A stretch of 64,000 nt of DNA from Virgibacillus oceani (GTDB taxonomy: Bacteria > Bacillota > Bacilli > Bacillales > Amphibacillaceae). Under the pieces are notes generated by a model that saw only the letters and a program-made list of their open reading frames with translations, was not told the DNA's origin and did not search any database. How positions within the stretch are numbered: the first letter of the stretch is position 1; each line of letters opens with the position of its first letter. Of the stretch, positions 8,676 through 17,877 are shown in pieces. The stretch is taken from contig NZ_BMFR01000004.1 in NCBI RefSeq assembly GCF_014638995.1, forward strand, positions 124,001 to 188,000, given 5' to 3'. The position numbers and the translations under genes were made by a program.

Positions 8676-9602
8676 ATGGAAACCGTTTTATCCGTTCAGA
8701 ATCTAGGGAAGTCGTTTAAAGACAAGGAAATTATCAAGCATATTTCCTTTGAAGTCAGGAAAGGCGAAATCATGGCAATATTAGGTCCAAATGGTGCAGG
8801 AAAATCAACAACAATCCGCAACATTATGGGAATTATGTACCCAGACGCGGGGACGATTGCCTTTCAAAATCATAAGGAAATCCCCCGTCATAAAATCGGC
8901 TACTTGCCTGAAGAGCGCGGGCTGTATAAAAACGTTAAAGTTATGGACATTCTGCTTTATCTGGCAGAGCTAAAAGACTATCCGTTAAAAAAGGCCAAGG
9001 AACGCGCACTTACGTATTTAAAAAAGTTTGACCTGGAAGGAAAAGAAAACGTTTCAGTGGAAGAACTGTCAAAGGGTATGGGACAAAAAGTACAGTTCAT
9101 TGCCTCCATTATTCACGAACCTGAGCTTCTTATTTTAGATGAGCCATTTTCCGGACTTGACCCCGTCAGTCAGGAACTATTTAAACAGGAAATTCGTAAC
9201 CTTGCACAAAAAGGCACGGCAATCCTATTATCCTCTCATCAAATGAACTTAGTAGAGGAAATGGCCGACAGGTTGTTTTTGATCCATCGCGGACAGAAAA
9301 TCATATACGGCAACATGGACGATGTGAAAACACAATACGCAAATTTCAAGTGTACTATCCGCGGGAAAAATGATCGTGCTGTGCTTGAACACTTACCAGA
9401 TGTTCAACGGGTTGAACAGGAAAATGACACTTCGATACTATATCTGTCAAAAGATGTTCAGGCTGCGAGCTGGCTAAAGAGCCTGCCTGATAGTTTAACA
9501 GTTCAAGAGCTGTCAATTGACCGTATCTCATTACATGAAATATTTATCGATATAGCAACAGATAAAAACCTGCTGCAGGAAGAAGGTGTTGTACATGCGT
9601 AA
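8676..9602 (+). CDS. ABC transporter ATP-binding protein (NatA/YhaQ-like)
   Basis: Encodes 308 residues. Walker A is GPNGAGKST at about residue 37, the signature LSKGMGQKV, and Walker B LLILDEPFSGLD. The C-terminal roughly 90 residues look like the DUF4162-type extension of NatA/YhaQ exporters. The next gene overlaps its stop by eight bases, marking the two as a pair. In B. subtilis the related YhaQP and NatAB pairs export sodium, which would suit a salt-adapted host, but drug or peptide export is equally possible. Confidence 0.9.
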   Translation: METVLSVQNLGKSFKDKEIIKHISFEVRKGEIMAILGPNGAGKSTTIRNIMGIMYPDAGTIAFQNHKEIPRHKIGYLPEERGLYKNVKVMDILLYLAELKDYPLKKAKERALTYLKKFDLEGKENVSVEELSKGMGQKVQFIASIIHEPELLILDEPFSGLDPVSQELFKQEIRNLAQKGTAILLSSHQMNLVEEMADRLFLIHRGQKIIYGNMDDVKTQYANFKCTIRGKNDRAVLEHLPDVQRVEQENDTSILYLSKDVQAASWLKSLPDSLTVQELSIDRISLHEIFIDIATDKNLLQEEGVVHA

Positions 9603-10827
9603 CACATTAAAGGTTGCCAAATGGGAAATTAAACGGAATATGAAAAACAAATCGTTTATTATTTCTCTCTTTTTAACGCCGGCACTGATGTTATTTTTCT
9701 TTTTTATACCGAGTATTTTTGGTGATTCGGATAATGAAGGCGCGGAAGCTGTAAACGTTTTTGTTAATGACACGCTAAATGTTTTTGCAAGCTTGCAGGA
9801 AACTGTTAATCAAAGCGAGCTAAATTGGGAATTGCAGCAAACTGATTTAACGGAATCTGAGGTTAAGGATGAACTGCAATCGAGCGAAGACGCTGCATAT
9901 ATTTTTATAAACGAGGAGGCGTTGACAAACGGGGTCATTCCCGTTTACACGAGTGAAGATATAGATTCCATGTTTGCTAGTGAGGTAAACGTATTGGCGG
10001 CACCAATTCGTACCATGCAGATGGAACAGCTTCAATTATCAGACGAACAACTAGCCGTCATTTCTAAGGGACTCGTATTTCATGAAACAACCGCTGAAGA
10101 TGCGGCCGCAGACGTGGTGCAAACAGATTCTGCAGAGGATCCGATGAAACGTGTTGTACCTGGGGCTTTTGCTGGTATCATTCTAATAATGATCGTTCTA
10201 ACTGGAATGAATATTTTTCAAAGTGCTTCACAGGAGAAAAAAGATAAAATTGCCGAAATCATCTTATCATCTTTAACACCAGCTGAATTGATGCAAGGGA
10301 AAATTCTAGGATACTTCGTTTTGGGACTTACGCAAGGTGTCGTAATTCTTTTAGTTGCATTGCCAGTTGCTATATGGAAAACGGATATCCCTATCTTCGA
10401 GTATTTATTTGTCCCGCAAACAGCATTATTAGTTGTTATAGCTATTTTAGGATATCTGTTGTTTGCCTCTATATTTGTCGGGATTGGTGCGACACTATCA
10501 GATATTACAACTGCCGGCAATTTTCAAGGCATGCTTCTGATGCTGCCATTTTTGCCAGTTATCTTCATTGGGCCAGTTGTGAATGATCCAAGCGGGTTTT
10601 TCGCACAGCTCGGAAGTTATATTCCTTTCACATCTCCGGGAGTATTGCTCCTTCGATTATCAATGCTGGATGAATGGCCATGGATTGAAATTGTAATTGC
10701 ATTTGCTATTTTAATTGTCAGTGTCTGGTTATGTATGAAACTAGCAGGGAAAATCTTCAAAACTGGAATTCTTATGTACGGTAAGAATGCCACACCAAAA
10801 GAAATTTGGAAGTGGATTCGAGCCTAA
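9595..10827 (+). CDS. ABC-2 type permease (NatB/YhaP-like)
   Basis: Encodes 410 residues. One N-terminal membrane helix is followed by a large acidic extracellular domain (about residues 45-180). Five more helices follow, including the family-typical QEKKDKIAEIILSSLTPAELMQGK segment. The ATG inside the end of the preceding ATPase gene has AAGGTG ahead of it. With that ATPase it forms a complete exporter. Last gene of the GntR-controlled operon. Confidence 0.88.
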   Translation: MRNTLKVAKWEIKRNMKNKSFIISLFLTPALMLFFFFIPSIFGDSDNEGAEAVNVFVNDTLNVFASLQETVNQSELNWELQQTDLTESEVKDELQSSEDAAYIFINEEALTNGVIPVYTSEDIDSMFASEVNVLAAPIRTMQMEQLQLSDEQLAVISKGLVFHETTAEDAAADVVQTDSAEDPMKRVVPGAFAGIILIMIVLTGMNIFQSASQEKKDKIAEIILSSLTPAELMQGKILGYFVLGLTQGVVILLVALPVAIWKTDIPIFEYLFVPQTALLVVIAILGYLLFASIFVGIGATLSDITTAGNFQGMLLMLPFLPVIFIGPVVNDPSGFFAQLGSYIPFTSPGVLLLRLSMLDEWPWIEIVIAFAILIVSVWLCMKLAGKIFKTGILMYGKNATPKEIWKWIRA

Positions 10828-10906
10828 GATGCTGAAAGTGGGGTGCTCTACCAGGCACTTCACTGTTCAGTTCATTCATCATTGAAATCAATCTCATTTT
10901 TTTCCT

Positions 10907-11494
10907 CTATTTTAATCTTAAGCAAAAGAACGGTGTCACCTCCTTTATCATTTGCTCAACAGCATCGGGATCCTCAAAATCGTATGAGGATATATACGAT
11001 TTTTCTACTTGCCTGTATGCCCCTATAATCTTTGTTTGTCCAAATTCAAGTTCTATTTTTTCTTTCCCAGTAGCATAATTCCATTTATAATCGGTCGACA
11101 AGATGTTTTTCAGGTTATCTGAATTGGCTTTTGAACCAAGAGCGTATATGAATAATGAGGCATCTTCACTAGTTGAATTTATTATCCCAAGTCCTAGATG
11201 ACCTTTTTCGACCTTATTAGGGCTTAAACCAATAGAGAATTCCGCCAGATGAAATGGCTCCGTCTTTTCTCCGTTTCTGTAACCCTCTACCCAAATGGTG
11301 ACCCAGCTCTTATCTGCTTGCGTTAACTTTAAATGGAAGTCATGCAACATACCTATATCAAGTTCATTAAAAGTACGTGTATATTCAGAATCCTCGTTTG
11401 TAGTAATGTATGCTGCCCCTTCTTCCTTTTCACCGCTGCAACCGACGATAAAGCAAGATAATAGTATAACCAGAAACAAATATCTCTTTTTCAC
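10907..11494 (-). CDS. Lipoprotein of unknown function
   Basis: Encodes 195 residues. A basic N-terminus and hydrophobic stretch lead to a lipobox IVGC, so the protein should be anchored to the outer face of the membrane through Cys19. The GTG start has GGGGGA ahead of it. The mature part is hydrophilic, with mixed strands and no motif I recognise. It lies alone between the ABC operon and a BCCT carrier on the opposite strand. Confidence 0.75.
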   Translation of the reverse strand: MKKRYLFLVILLSCFIVGCSGEKEEGAAYITTNEDSEYTRTFNELDIGMLHDFHLKLTQADKSWVTIWVEGYRNGEKTEPFHLAEFSIGLSPNKVEKGHLGLGIINSTSEDASLFIYALGSKANSDNLKNILSTDYKWNYATGKEKIELEFGQTKIIGAYRQVEKSYISSYDFEDPDAVEQMIKEVTPFFCLRLK

Positions 11495-11645
11495 AAAAAT
11501 CCCCCATATACTTTCGTTTCCTAGTTAATATATTCTATGTACACTTATAAATTCCTTTTTTCTATTTAGCCCATAAATTGCATTGCATTATGGAGTTTGG
11601 TATTGTTAATAATCGTATAATGTCGAAATTTTAATAGGAGGATTC

Positions 11646-13127
11646 ATGAAGAAAGTCTCGAAAGTTTTTTACATCACTGTTGTTTTAGTCATATTAGCTG
11701 TTGCCTTTGGTGCTGCTTTTCCCGATCAGTTTGAGGAAATCACCGGAAATATTAAAACATTCGTAGCAACAAATTTTGGCTGGTATTACATGCTTCTTAT
11801 GTCTGCTATGGTTATTTTTTCAATTATTATAGCTCTAAGTCCATATGGGAAAATTCGGCTTGGGAAGGACCATGAACGACCGGATTTTTCTACTGCTACA
11901 TGGATTGCCATGTTATTCTCGGCTGGTATGGGAATCGGTCTGGTGTTCTATGGTGCCGCTGAGCCGTTATTCCATTATGCTGTTGATGCGCCAACATCAG
12001 AGGAAGGAACTGGCGCAGCATTCAAGGAAGGTCTCTCCTATGCGTATTTTCACTGGGGGCTGCATGTTTGGGCAATGTACGCCATTACCGCGCTGGCTCT
12101 GGCGTTTTTCCAATTCCGCAAAGAGGAACCTGGTTTAATTTCCGCAACATTGAAGCCGCTTTTCGGTAATAAAATGAACGGACCGCTTGGTGTGTTAATA
12201 GATGTACTTGCCGTATTTGCTACCGTATTCGGTGTAGCAACATCACTCGGCTTTGGTGCCGTGCAAATTAATGGCGGGCTAAATCACCTATTTGGCATTG
12301 AAATTGGCTTTACAGCACAATTTATGATTATTCTTGTCGTCACCATTTTGTTCCTTGCCTCAGCATGGTCAGGCTTAAGTAAAGGAATTAAATATTTATC
12401 TAATACAAATATGGTACTAGCTGTTATACTGTTGATTGTCGTATTAATCGTCGGTCCAACTTTGTTAATTTTAAATATGTTTACAGAAACATTTGGTTTG
12501 TATTTACAGCATATTTTAGAGATGAGTTTCCGTACTGCCCCGCTTGAAGGCGATAATCGATCATGGCTTGATGGCTGGACAATTTTCTACTGGGCATGGT
12601 GGATTTCATGGGCACCGTTTGTTGGCATGTTTATCGCCCGTGTTTCACGTGGACGCACAATTCGTGAATTTATTACCGGTGTACTGATTATCCCAACACT
12701 TTTTGTATCTGTTTGGTTTGCTGCATTCGGTACAACAGCAGGTGATGTTCAAAATAGTGGTATTGATTTAACACAGTATAAGACGGAACTTGTGTTATTC
12801 AACATGTTTGACAACTTGCCGCTATCTCTCATTTTATCTATAATTGCTATATTACTTATTGCATCATTTTTTATCACATCAGCTGACTCAGCGACATTCG
12901 TTCTAGGTATGCAGTCAACTAATGGTTCCTTAACACCGCCAAACAATGTAAAAGTAGCTTGGGGTGTCGCACAATCTGCTGTAGCACTTATTTTGCTTTA
13001 CGTTGGAGGGTTAACAGCGATTCAAAATACCATTATTATCGCCGCACTGCCGTTTTCCTTTGTCATGATACTAATGGTCATTGCGCTTTTTAAAGCACTA
13101 AGTAAAGAAGTAAAATCTGGAAAATAG
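11646..13127 (+). CDS. opuD: BCCT glycine-betaine transporter (OpuD-like)
   Basis: Encodes 493 residues, twelve predicted helices. The family blocks are present: GMGIGLVFYGAAEPLFHY, and the FYWAWWISWAPFVGMFIARVSRGRTIREF segment (about residues 318-346, quoted in part) that marks BCCT carriers. The GAAEP form is that of sodium- or proton-coupled betaine carriers such as OpuD and BetP rather than the CaiT type found further on. The start has TAGGAGGATTC upstream. There is no long cytoplasmic C-terminal tail, as in OpuD. Its role would be import of glycine betaine under osmotic stress. It is monocistronic with a terminator. Confidence 0.92.
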   Translation: MKKVSKVFYITVVLVILAVAFGAAFPDQFEEITGNIKTFVATNFGWYYMLLMSAMVIFSIIIALSPYGKIRLGKDHERPDFSTATWIAMLFSAGMGIGLVFYGAAEPLFHYAVDAPTSEEGTGAAFKEGLSYAYFHWGLHVWAMYAITALALAFFQFRKEEPGLISATLKPLFGNKMNGPLGVLIDVLAVFATVFGVATSLGFGAVQINGGLNHLFGIEIGFTAQFMIILVVTILFLASAWSGLSKGIKYLSNTNMVLAVILLIVVLIVGPTLLILNMFTETFGLYLQHILEMSFRTAPLEGDNRSWLDGWTIFYWAWWISWAPFVGMFIARVSRGRTIREFITGVLIIPTLFVSVWFAAFGTTAGDVQNSGIDLTQYKTELVLFNMFDNLPLSLILSIIAILLIASFFITSADSATFVLGMQSTNGSLTPPNNVKVAWGVAQSAVALILLYVGGLTAIQNTIIIAALPFSFVMILMVIALFKALSKEVKSGK

Positions 13128-13136
13128 ATTTATACA

Positions 13137-13178
13137 ACCTCGTCCCTGCATAAAAACATATCATGGACGAGGTTTATT
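13137..13178 (+). terminator. Terminator of opuD-like gene
   Basis: ACCTCGTCC and GGACGAGGT form a perfect nine-base-pair stem across a 19-base loop, followed by TTATTC. The uridine tract is short. Confidence 0.7.
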
Positions 13179-13208
13179 CATATACTGAGTAAAGCGAGGG
13201 GAATCGGG

Positions 13209-13706
13209 ATGGAGATCAGAAAATTAAATTCCAGCAATGCTGATGCCTACATTGAAATAAGATTGGAAGCACTGCAAACTAATCCAGAAGCATTTGCATC
13301 CAGTTATGAAGAGGAGAAACATTACTCCTTAGAAAAGGTTCAGAACAGATTGGAAGATGATTACTCCTGCACAATTGGAGCTTTTGAAAATGAAACACTA
13401 GCAGGGGTCGTTAGTATTGTAAGGGAACAAAGGCCTAAAATTAAGCATAGAGCGAACATTTATGCTATGTATGTTACCCCGGAAAAACGCGGCAGTGGAA
13501 TAGCCAGGAAGTTGATGATTGATGCTTTAGAAATGGTGAAGCAAATGAATAGGATTGAACAGGTATATTTATCTGTTGTTGCAACCAATGAACCGGCAAA
13601 AAAGCTTTATAAAGCATTTGGATTTAAAACATACGGAGTAGATCGGCGTGCATTGAAAGTTAATGATATATATTATGATGAGGAGCTTATGGTGCTAGCT
13701 TTGTAA
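13209..13706 (+). CDS. GNAT family N-acetyltransferase
   Basis: Encodes 165 residues of the GCN5 fold. The acetyl-CoA loop is seen in VTPEKRGSGIARKLM (about residues 92-106), followed by the NEPAKKLYKAFGF motif typical of small-molecule acetyltransferases. GAGGGGAATCGGG precedes the ATG. Substrate unknown. The following peptidase gene begins about 40 bases on and could be co-transcribed. Confidence 0.87.
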   Translation: MEIRKLNSSNADAYIEIRLEALQTNPEAFASSYEEEKHYSLEKVQNRLEDDYSCTIGAFENETLAGVVSIVREQRPKIKHRANIYAMYVTPEKRGSGIARKLMIDALEMVKQMNRIEQVYLSVVATNEPAKKLYKAFGFKTYGVDRRALKVNDIYYDEELMVLAL

Positions 13707-13748
13707 AGAAATGTTAAATTATATTAAGGAAAGAAATTGGAGGTTTGT

Positions 13749-14858
13749 ATGATGAATATTGATTATCAAGCTAGATTAACTACACTGCAAAATAACCTAA
13801 TTGAAAATAACATCGATATTGCGATGATCACTTCTCAAGCAAATGTTTTCTATTATACCGGGTTCAATTCTGACCCGCATGAGAGATTTATGGCACTAAT
13901 TGTTGACAACCGCAACCAAGAACATACACTTTTCGTTCCTGCATTAGACAAGGAAATTGCTGATAATGCGTCCTTCGTTAAAAACATTATCCCGATTTCC
14001 GATGAGGAGAATCCATATGTCAAACTTAAAGACAAGCTTGGGGAGACAATTAGCCATTTTGGACTTGAAATGAAATCCGTGAGCATGTTCCAGCATAATC
14101 AGTTACAAGCAGTTTTTCCCAAAGCCACCTATAAAGACATTCAACCGTTTATTAACAAGCAAAAATTAAAAAAATCCAGACACGAAATAGTACATTTACA
14201 AAAGGCCGTTGACATTATTGAAAACGTGCTTGCCGACGGGATTAAAAAAGTTCAAGTGGGGATGACTGAAACGGAACTTGCAGCAGAATTAGAATACTTA
14301 ATGAAAAAATTCGGTGCAGCTGGCCCATCCTTTTCAACCATTGTCCTAGCCGGTGAAAAGGCAGCATTACCACATGGAACACCTGGGGATCGCCCAATTC
14401 AAAAAGGTGACTTCCTGCTAATTGACTTTGGTGTTTTTACAAATGAAGGATACTGCTCTGACACTACGAGAACATTTATTATTGGTGAAGCAACAGAAAA
14501 GCAAAAAGAAATATATAACATTGTCCTGCAATCAAATCAGGCAGGCATTAAAGCTGTAAAAGCAGGTGTACCATTAAAAACTTTTGATATTAAGGCAAGG
14601 AATGTCATCAAGGAAAATGGTTATGGGAATTATTTCAACAATCGTGTTGGTCATGGATTGGGTATTGAAGTTCATGAGGAGCCTTCCATTCATGAAAATA
14701 ATGATCAAATAGCTGAGAATGGACTGCTTTTTACAATTGAACCGGGGATTTACATTCCTAATTATGGCGGGGTTCGAATCGAGGATGAGGTTTATATTAA
14801 TGAAAACGGTGAAGCTGAAGTTTTGACTTCATTTCCCAAAGAGCTGCAGATTTTATAA
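13749..14858 (+). CDS. M24 family Xaa-Pro dipeptidase/aminopeptidase
   Basis: Encodes about 369 residues. The N-terminal creatinase-like domain (residues 1-130) is followed by the pita-bread metallopeptidase domain. All five metal ligands are visible: Asp in LLIDFGVF, Asp in SDTTRTF, His in VGHGLGIEVHE, Glu in TIEPGIY and Glu in VRIEDEV. It should remove N-terminal residues or split dipeptides before proline, releasing proline, in the cytoplasm. GGAGG lies five bases before the ATG. It resembles PepQ/YqhT-type enzymes. Confidence 0.92.
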   Translation: MMNIDYQARLTTLQNNLIENNIDIAMITSQANVFYYTGFNSDPHERFMALIVDNRNQEHTLFVPALDKEIADNASFVKNIIPISDEENPYVKLKDKLGETISHFGLEMKSVSMFQHNQLQAVFPKATYKDIQPFINKQKLKKSRHEIVHLQKAVDIIENVLADGIKKVQVGMTETELAAELEYLMKKFGAAGPSFSTIVLAGEKAALPHGTPGDRPIQKGDFLLIDFGVFTNEGYCSDTTRTFIIGEATEKQKEIYNIVLQSNQAGIKAVKAGVPLKTFDIKARNVIKENGYGNYFNNRVGHGLGIEVHEEPSIHENNDQIAENGLLFTIEPGIYIPNYGGVRIEDEVYINENGEAEVLTSFPKELQIL

Positions 14859-14877
14859 CCCCTATTTTTTGAAGCTT

Positions 14878-14912
14878 AAAATGACTCCAGTATTCCGCTG
14901 GAGTCATTTTTC
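14878..14912. terminator. Bidirectional terminator between M24 peptidase and eutH
   Basis: AATGACTCCAG pairs perfectly with CTGGAGTCATT across seven bases, with T-runs on both strands. The minus-strand eutH stop codon lies inside the stem. Confidence 0.85.
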
Positions 14913-15980
14913 AGTTTTTAACGTAAAACCAGCTAACAGCACAGCACTGATTCCTCCCGCTAGTTTACCTACAATCATAGCAAACACAATCTCTTTGTTA
15001 ACCCCCGCAACAAAACCTAGATGACTTCCAAAAACAAAAGCCCCGCTAACAGCAAATGCTACATTGATAACTTTACCTTTTGGATCCATGTCCTTTAAGA
15101 TAGACAGCATAGGAATATTGTGTGCAAGAGACGCTATTAACCCCGCTGTGGAGGTATCACTTATGCCTAACATAGTTCCTGCCTTCTCCAACGGTTTTTT
15201 CAGTACCTTTGAAATAAACAATACCATAGGAAAAGCCCCAGCAAGAAATACCGCTATCGAACCTACTATTTTGATGCCTTCGTTTAGCGGAGTCATATTG
15301 GGGATAACAATGATCCCAGTTAGTGTTTCAACAATGATTGCGGTTAGACCCAGGATTGCAATAATTTCAATGCATTTCCCAAAGATGGAAAATCCAAAAA
15401 TCATTTTACCAGGCCATTTCCATAGACCAATTGCAATCAGGATTGAGAAAACTATTGATGGCAGCAGATTTTTTATAATCATTACAACATCAAATCCTGC
15501 AGCTAAGCCACCCATTAAACACCCGATAGGTACGGTGATCAAACCTATGAGAATTCCCTTGGCAAAATAACTATGATCCTCTTTCTGAATAATCCCTAGT
15601 GCCACTGGTATCGTAAATACGATAGTTGGCCCCATCATTGTTCCTAAAAACACCCACGAAAATAATGCCGCATCAGGCGTTACGGACATTTCCTGTGCCA
15701 ATGCGTATCCACCCATATCTATCGCCAATATTGTATTGGCAAATGAAGAAGGATCCGCTCCAATCACTCCATAAATGGGGGCAATTAGCGGCGTCATAAT
15801 ACCAGCAATAACAGGTGCAAGGGAAATAATTCCGACCATTGCCAATGTAAGAGAACCCATTGCCATGAAACCCTCTGTAAAACGCTCGCCAAAGCCCAGT
15901 CTGTTTCCGAAGCATTTGTCGATAGCCCCTATAAACAGGAAAGCAACTACTATAAAAATAATGACATCATTGATACCCAT
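14904..15980 (-). CDS. eutH: Ethanolamine permease EutH family
   Basis: Encodes 358 residues with about ten to eleven helices. The overall pattern matches EutH: start MGINDVIIFI, then GAIDKCFG, then AIDMGGYALAQEM, and a C-terminal FGSHLGFVAG. EutH carries ethanolamine into cells, mainly where diffusion is limiting. No ethanolamine ammonia-lyase, microcompartment or EutVW regulator gene is nearby, so it is an isolated copy and the physiological substrate is uncertain. GGAGATAGGAA precedes the ATG. Confidence 0.85.
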   Translation of the reverse strand: MGINDVIIFIVVAFLFIGAIDKCFGNRLGFGERFTEGFMAMGSLTLAMVGIISLAPVIAGIMTPLIAPIYGVIGADPSSFANTILAIDMGGYALAQEMSVTPDAALFSWVFLGTMMGPTIVFTIPVALGIIQKEDHSYFAKGILIGLITVPIGCLMGGLAAGFDVVMIIKNLLPSIVFSILIAIGLWKWPGKMIFGFSIFGKCIEIIAILGLTAIIVETLTGIIVIPNMTPLNEGIKIVGSIAVFLAGAFPMVLFISKVLKKPLEKAGTMLGISDTSTAGLIASLAHNIPMLSILKDMDPKGKVINVAFAVSGAFVFGSHLGFVAGVNKEIVFAMIVGKLAGGISAVLLAGFTLKTEK

Positions 15981-16240
15981 TTCCTATCTCCATTCCAGCA
16001 ATCTCTAAAGAAGTAAATTGACTTACACTATTATTTCAAATAATTCTATCATAGTTTAATAGTTTTTATGGATGAAAATCTTTTGCTTTTTAATAAGTAT
16101 CTGCTCTCAATTTCCAATTTCCGCATAATTGCTGCAAAAAAAGATAGTTCTTTTGGATTATTTTGGTATAATTAAGTTTACCCAATTATTACATTGGAAA
16201 TTATTACACTATTACAATCATTTCATCAAGGGAGGTTAAC

Positions 16241-17314
16241 ATGAGATTAAAACACTTATTATCAGTTGGGATTGGCATTCTGCTATTTTTATTTATTTTT
16301 ATTCCCGCAATTCAGGCTGAAAATGGACAAATTTATGAAGTCGGAACATCTTCACTAAACGTCCGCTCTGCGCCATCTTATAGTGCAGAAGTTATTGGCC
16401 AGCTAACAGAAGGGGATCACGTTGTAGCTTTCCAAGAGTCATTTGGCTGGGTTCAGACATATTATGGTGGACATGAAGCATGGGTTGCATCACAATATTT
16501 GTTCCCTGCAGGCGATCAGAAGAATACAACAACAAAACAAACGGAACTTACCGTTACTAAAAATGAGGTGCAAATCAGAACAGGTCCAGGAACAGCATAT
16601 AAGGTTATTGGATCCACCTCAAAAGGCAGCACATTTAAATTACTTGAAACGACAAACGACTGGCATAAAGTCAGATTAAGTAATGGTGCGACAGGCTGGA
16701 TTGCCGCTTGGTTAACAAGTGCAGACACTAAATCAAAAAATGCAATAACGAAAAACAAAAATCAAGTTTCAGGTCTTGAAGGATATAACATAGTACTAGA
16801 CCCGGGACATGGCGGAAAAGACCCTGGTGCAATTGGAATTGATGGTATTTATGAAAAAGACTTGATTATGATGACTGCAGATAACATTGCACAACAACTT
16901 CGTGCAGCAGGTGCTGCTGTAATATTAACAAGGTCTAGCGACTATTTTGTTCCGCTTGAAGAACGTGTGAGTATCAGCAATGCCTATAATACCGATGCAT
17001 TCATCAGTATTCATTTCAATGCTTTTCCGTTAATTCCGATCCAAGGCATTAGCACACACTATTATTCATATGGGACAAGCCGCGATCTTGCACGGAATAT
17101 TCAGGCATCCATAACACAAGATATAAACATGGAGAACAGAGGAATTATGAAATCAAATTATCATGTATTACGGGAAAACAATACTTCTTCAGTTCTTGTG
17201 GAATTAGGTTTTATCACAAATCCGCATGACCTATCCTTGATTCAAACAACAGACTATCAGAAAAATGTAGCCGAGGGAATTGTTTCAGGATTGACAAATT
17301 ATTTTCATAAATAA
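16241..17314 (+). CDS. N-acetylmuramoyl-L-alanine amidase with two SH3 domains
   Basis: Encodes 357 residues. A signal peptide ends near residue 26 (IPAIQAE). Two bacterial SH3 domains follow at about residues 30-90 and 100-160, each with the LNVRSAPS or VQIRTGPG opening and a W-x-AxxL close. The C-terminal amidase_3 domain begins NIVLDPGHGGKDPGAIG (zinc His) and contains HFNAF and LVELGFITN with the catalytic glutamate. It cleaves the bond between muramic acid and the stem peptide in the wall. AAGGGAGGTTAAC lies before the ATG. It resembles the YrvJ/CwlC group. Confidence 0.94.
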   Translation: MRLKHLLSVGIGILLFLFIFIPAIQAENGQIYEVGTSSLNVRSAPSYSAEVIGQLTEGDHVVAFQESFGWVQTYYGGHEAWVASQYLFPAGDQKNTTTKQTELTVTKNEVQIRTGPGTAYKVIGSTSKGSTFKLLETTNDWHKVRLSNGATGWIAAWLTSADTKSKNAITKNKNQVSGLEGYNIVLDPGHGGKDPGAIGIDGIYEKDLIMMTADNIAQQLRAAGAAVILTRSSDYFVPLEERVSISNAYNTDAFISIHFNAFPLIPIQGISTHYYSYGTSRDLARNIQASITQDINMENRGIMKSNYHVLRENNTSSVLVELGFITNPHDLSLIQTTDYQKNVAEGIVSGLTNYFHK

Positions 17315-17316
17315 GG

Positions 17317-17350
17317 TAAAAAGCTGTTCATTACAATGAGCAGCTTTTTA
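17317..17350. terminator. Bidirectional terminator
   Basis: TAAAAAGCTG and CAGCTTTTTA are perfect inverted arms extended by TTCATT/AATGAG, with T-runs on both strands. It closes the amidase gene and the convergent GNAT gene, whose stop lies inside it. Confidence 0.85.
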
Positions 17351-17873
17351 CAATAGGTATCCTCGGGTCTAAAAGCTCATTAGTTATCACCTTGGACATG
17401 ACAATTAATTCCCCTTTTCTTCCCATTAGTCTGGTACCATTTTCAGTGAACCCACTTTTCCGATAAAGGTTTTGCGCCACTGTATTCTTGTGATATACAG
17501 CAAGAATAATTTCATTTTTATTCGGAAAGTGTTTTTTTACAAAAGCTGTGAGCAATTTCAATGATTGCTTGGCATACCCTTTACCTTGATAACGACTATC
17601 AATCGAATAAGCACGTACTAAAATTGCGCGTCGGTTATTGGTATACTGTTTAGCGCCATTCCAGTCATGTAAAACAAGAAAGCCGATTGGAATATTACGG
17701 CAAAGAATAACAACAGGATACCGTTCACCATCCATTTTACTTTGTGTAATCGCCTCCTTTGGCGTTGCTGTAAATTTTAATTGATCAGCTGGCAGGCTGT
17801 AATCTTCTAGTTCCATTTCATATGTTGAACTGCAGAAATCTAAGACAATTAAGTCCTTTGCAGCTTGTTCCAT
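17331..17873 (-). CDS. GNAT family N-acetyltransferase
   Basis: Encodes about 180 residues. The acetyl-CoA loop is VRAYSIDSRYQGKGYAKQ (near residues 94-111), followed by HKNTVAQNLYRKSGF. A ribosome site AAAGGAGAG is inside the end of the upstream MerR-methyltransferase gene, so the two are probably translated from one message. A GTG one codon before the ATG is also possible. Substrate unknown; general GCN5 fold is clear. Confidence 0.85.
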   Translation of the reverse strand: MEQAAKDLIVLDFCSSTYEMELEDYSLPADQLKFTATPKEAITQSKMDGERYPVVILCRNIPIGFLVLHDWNGAKQYTNNRRAILVRAYSIDSRYQGKGYAKQSLKLLTAFVKKHFPNKNEIILAVYHKNTVAQNLYRKSGFTENGTRLMGRKGELIVMSKVITNELLDPRIPIVKSCSL

Positions 17874-17877
17874 CACT

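Noticed and set aside
10843..11028. Short plus-strand frame after the ABC operon
   Set aside because: It runs antisense over the end of the lipoprotein gene, has no ribosome site and no recognisable protein features.
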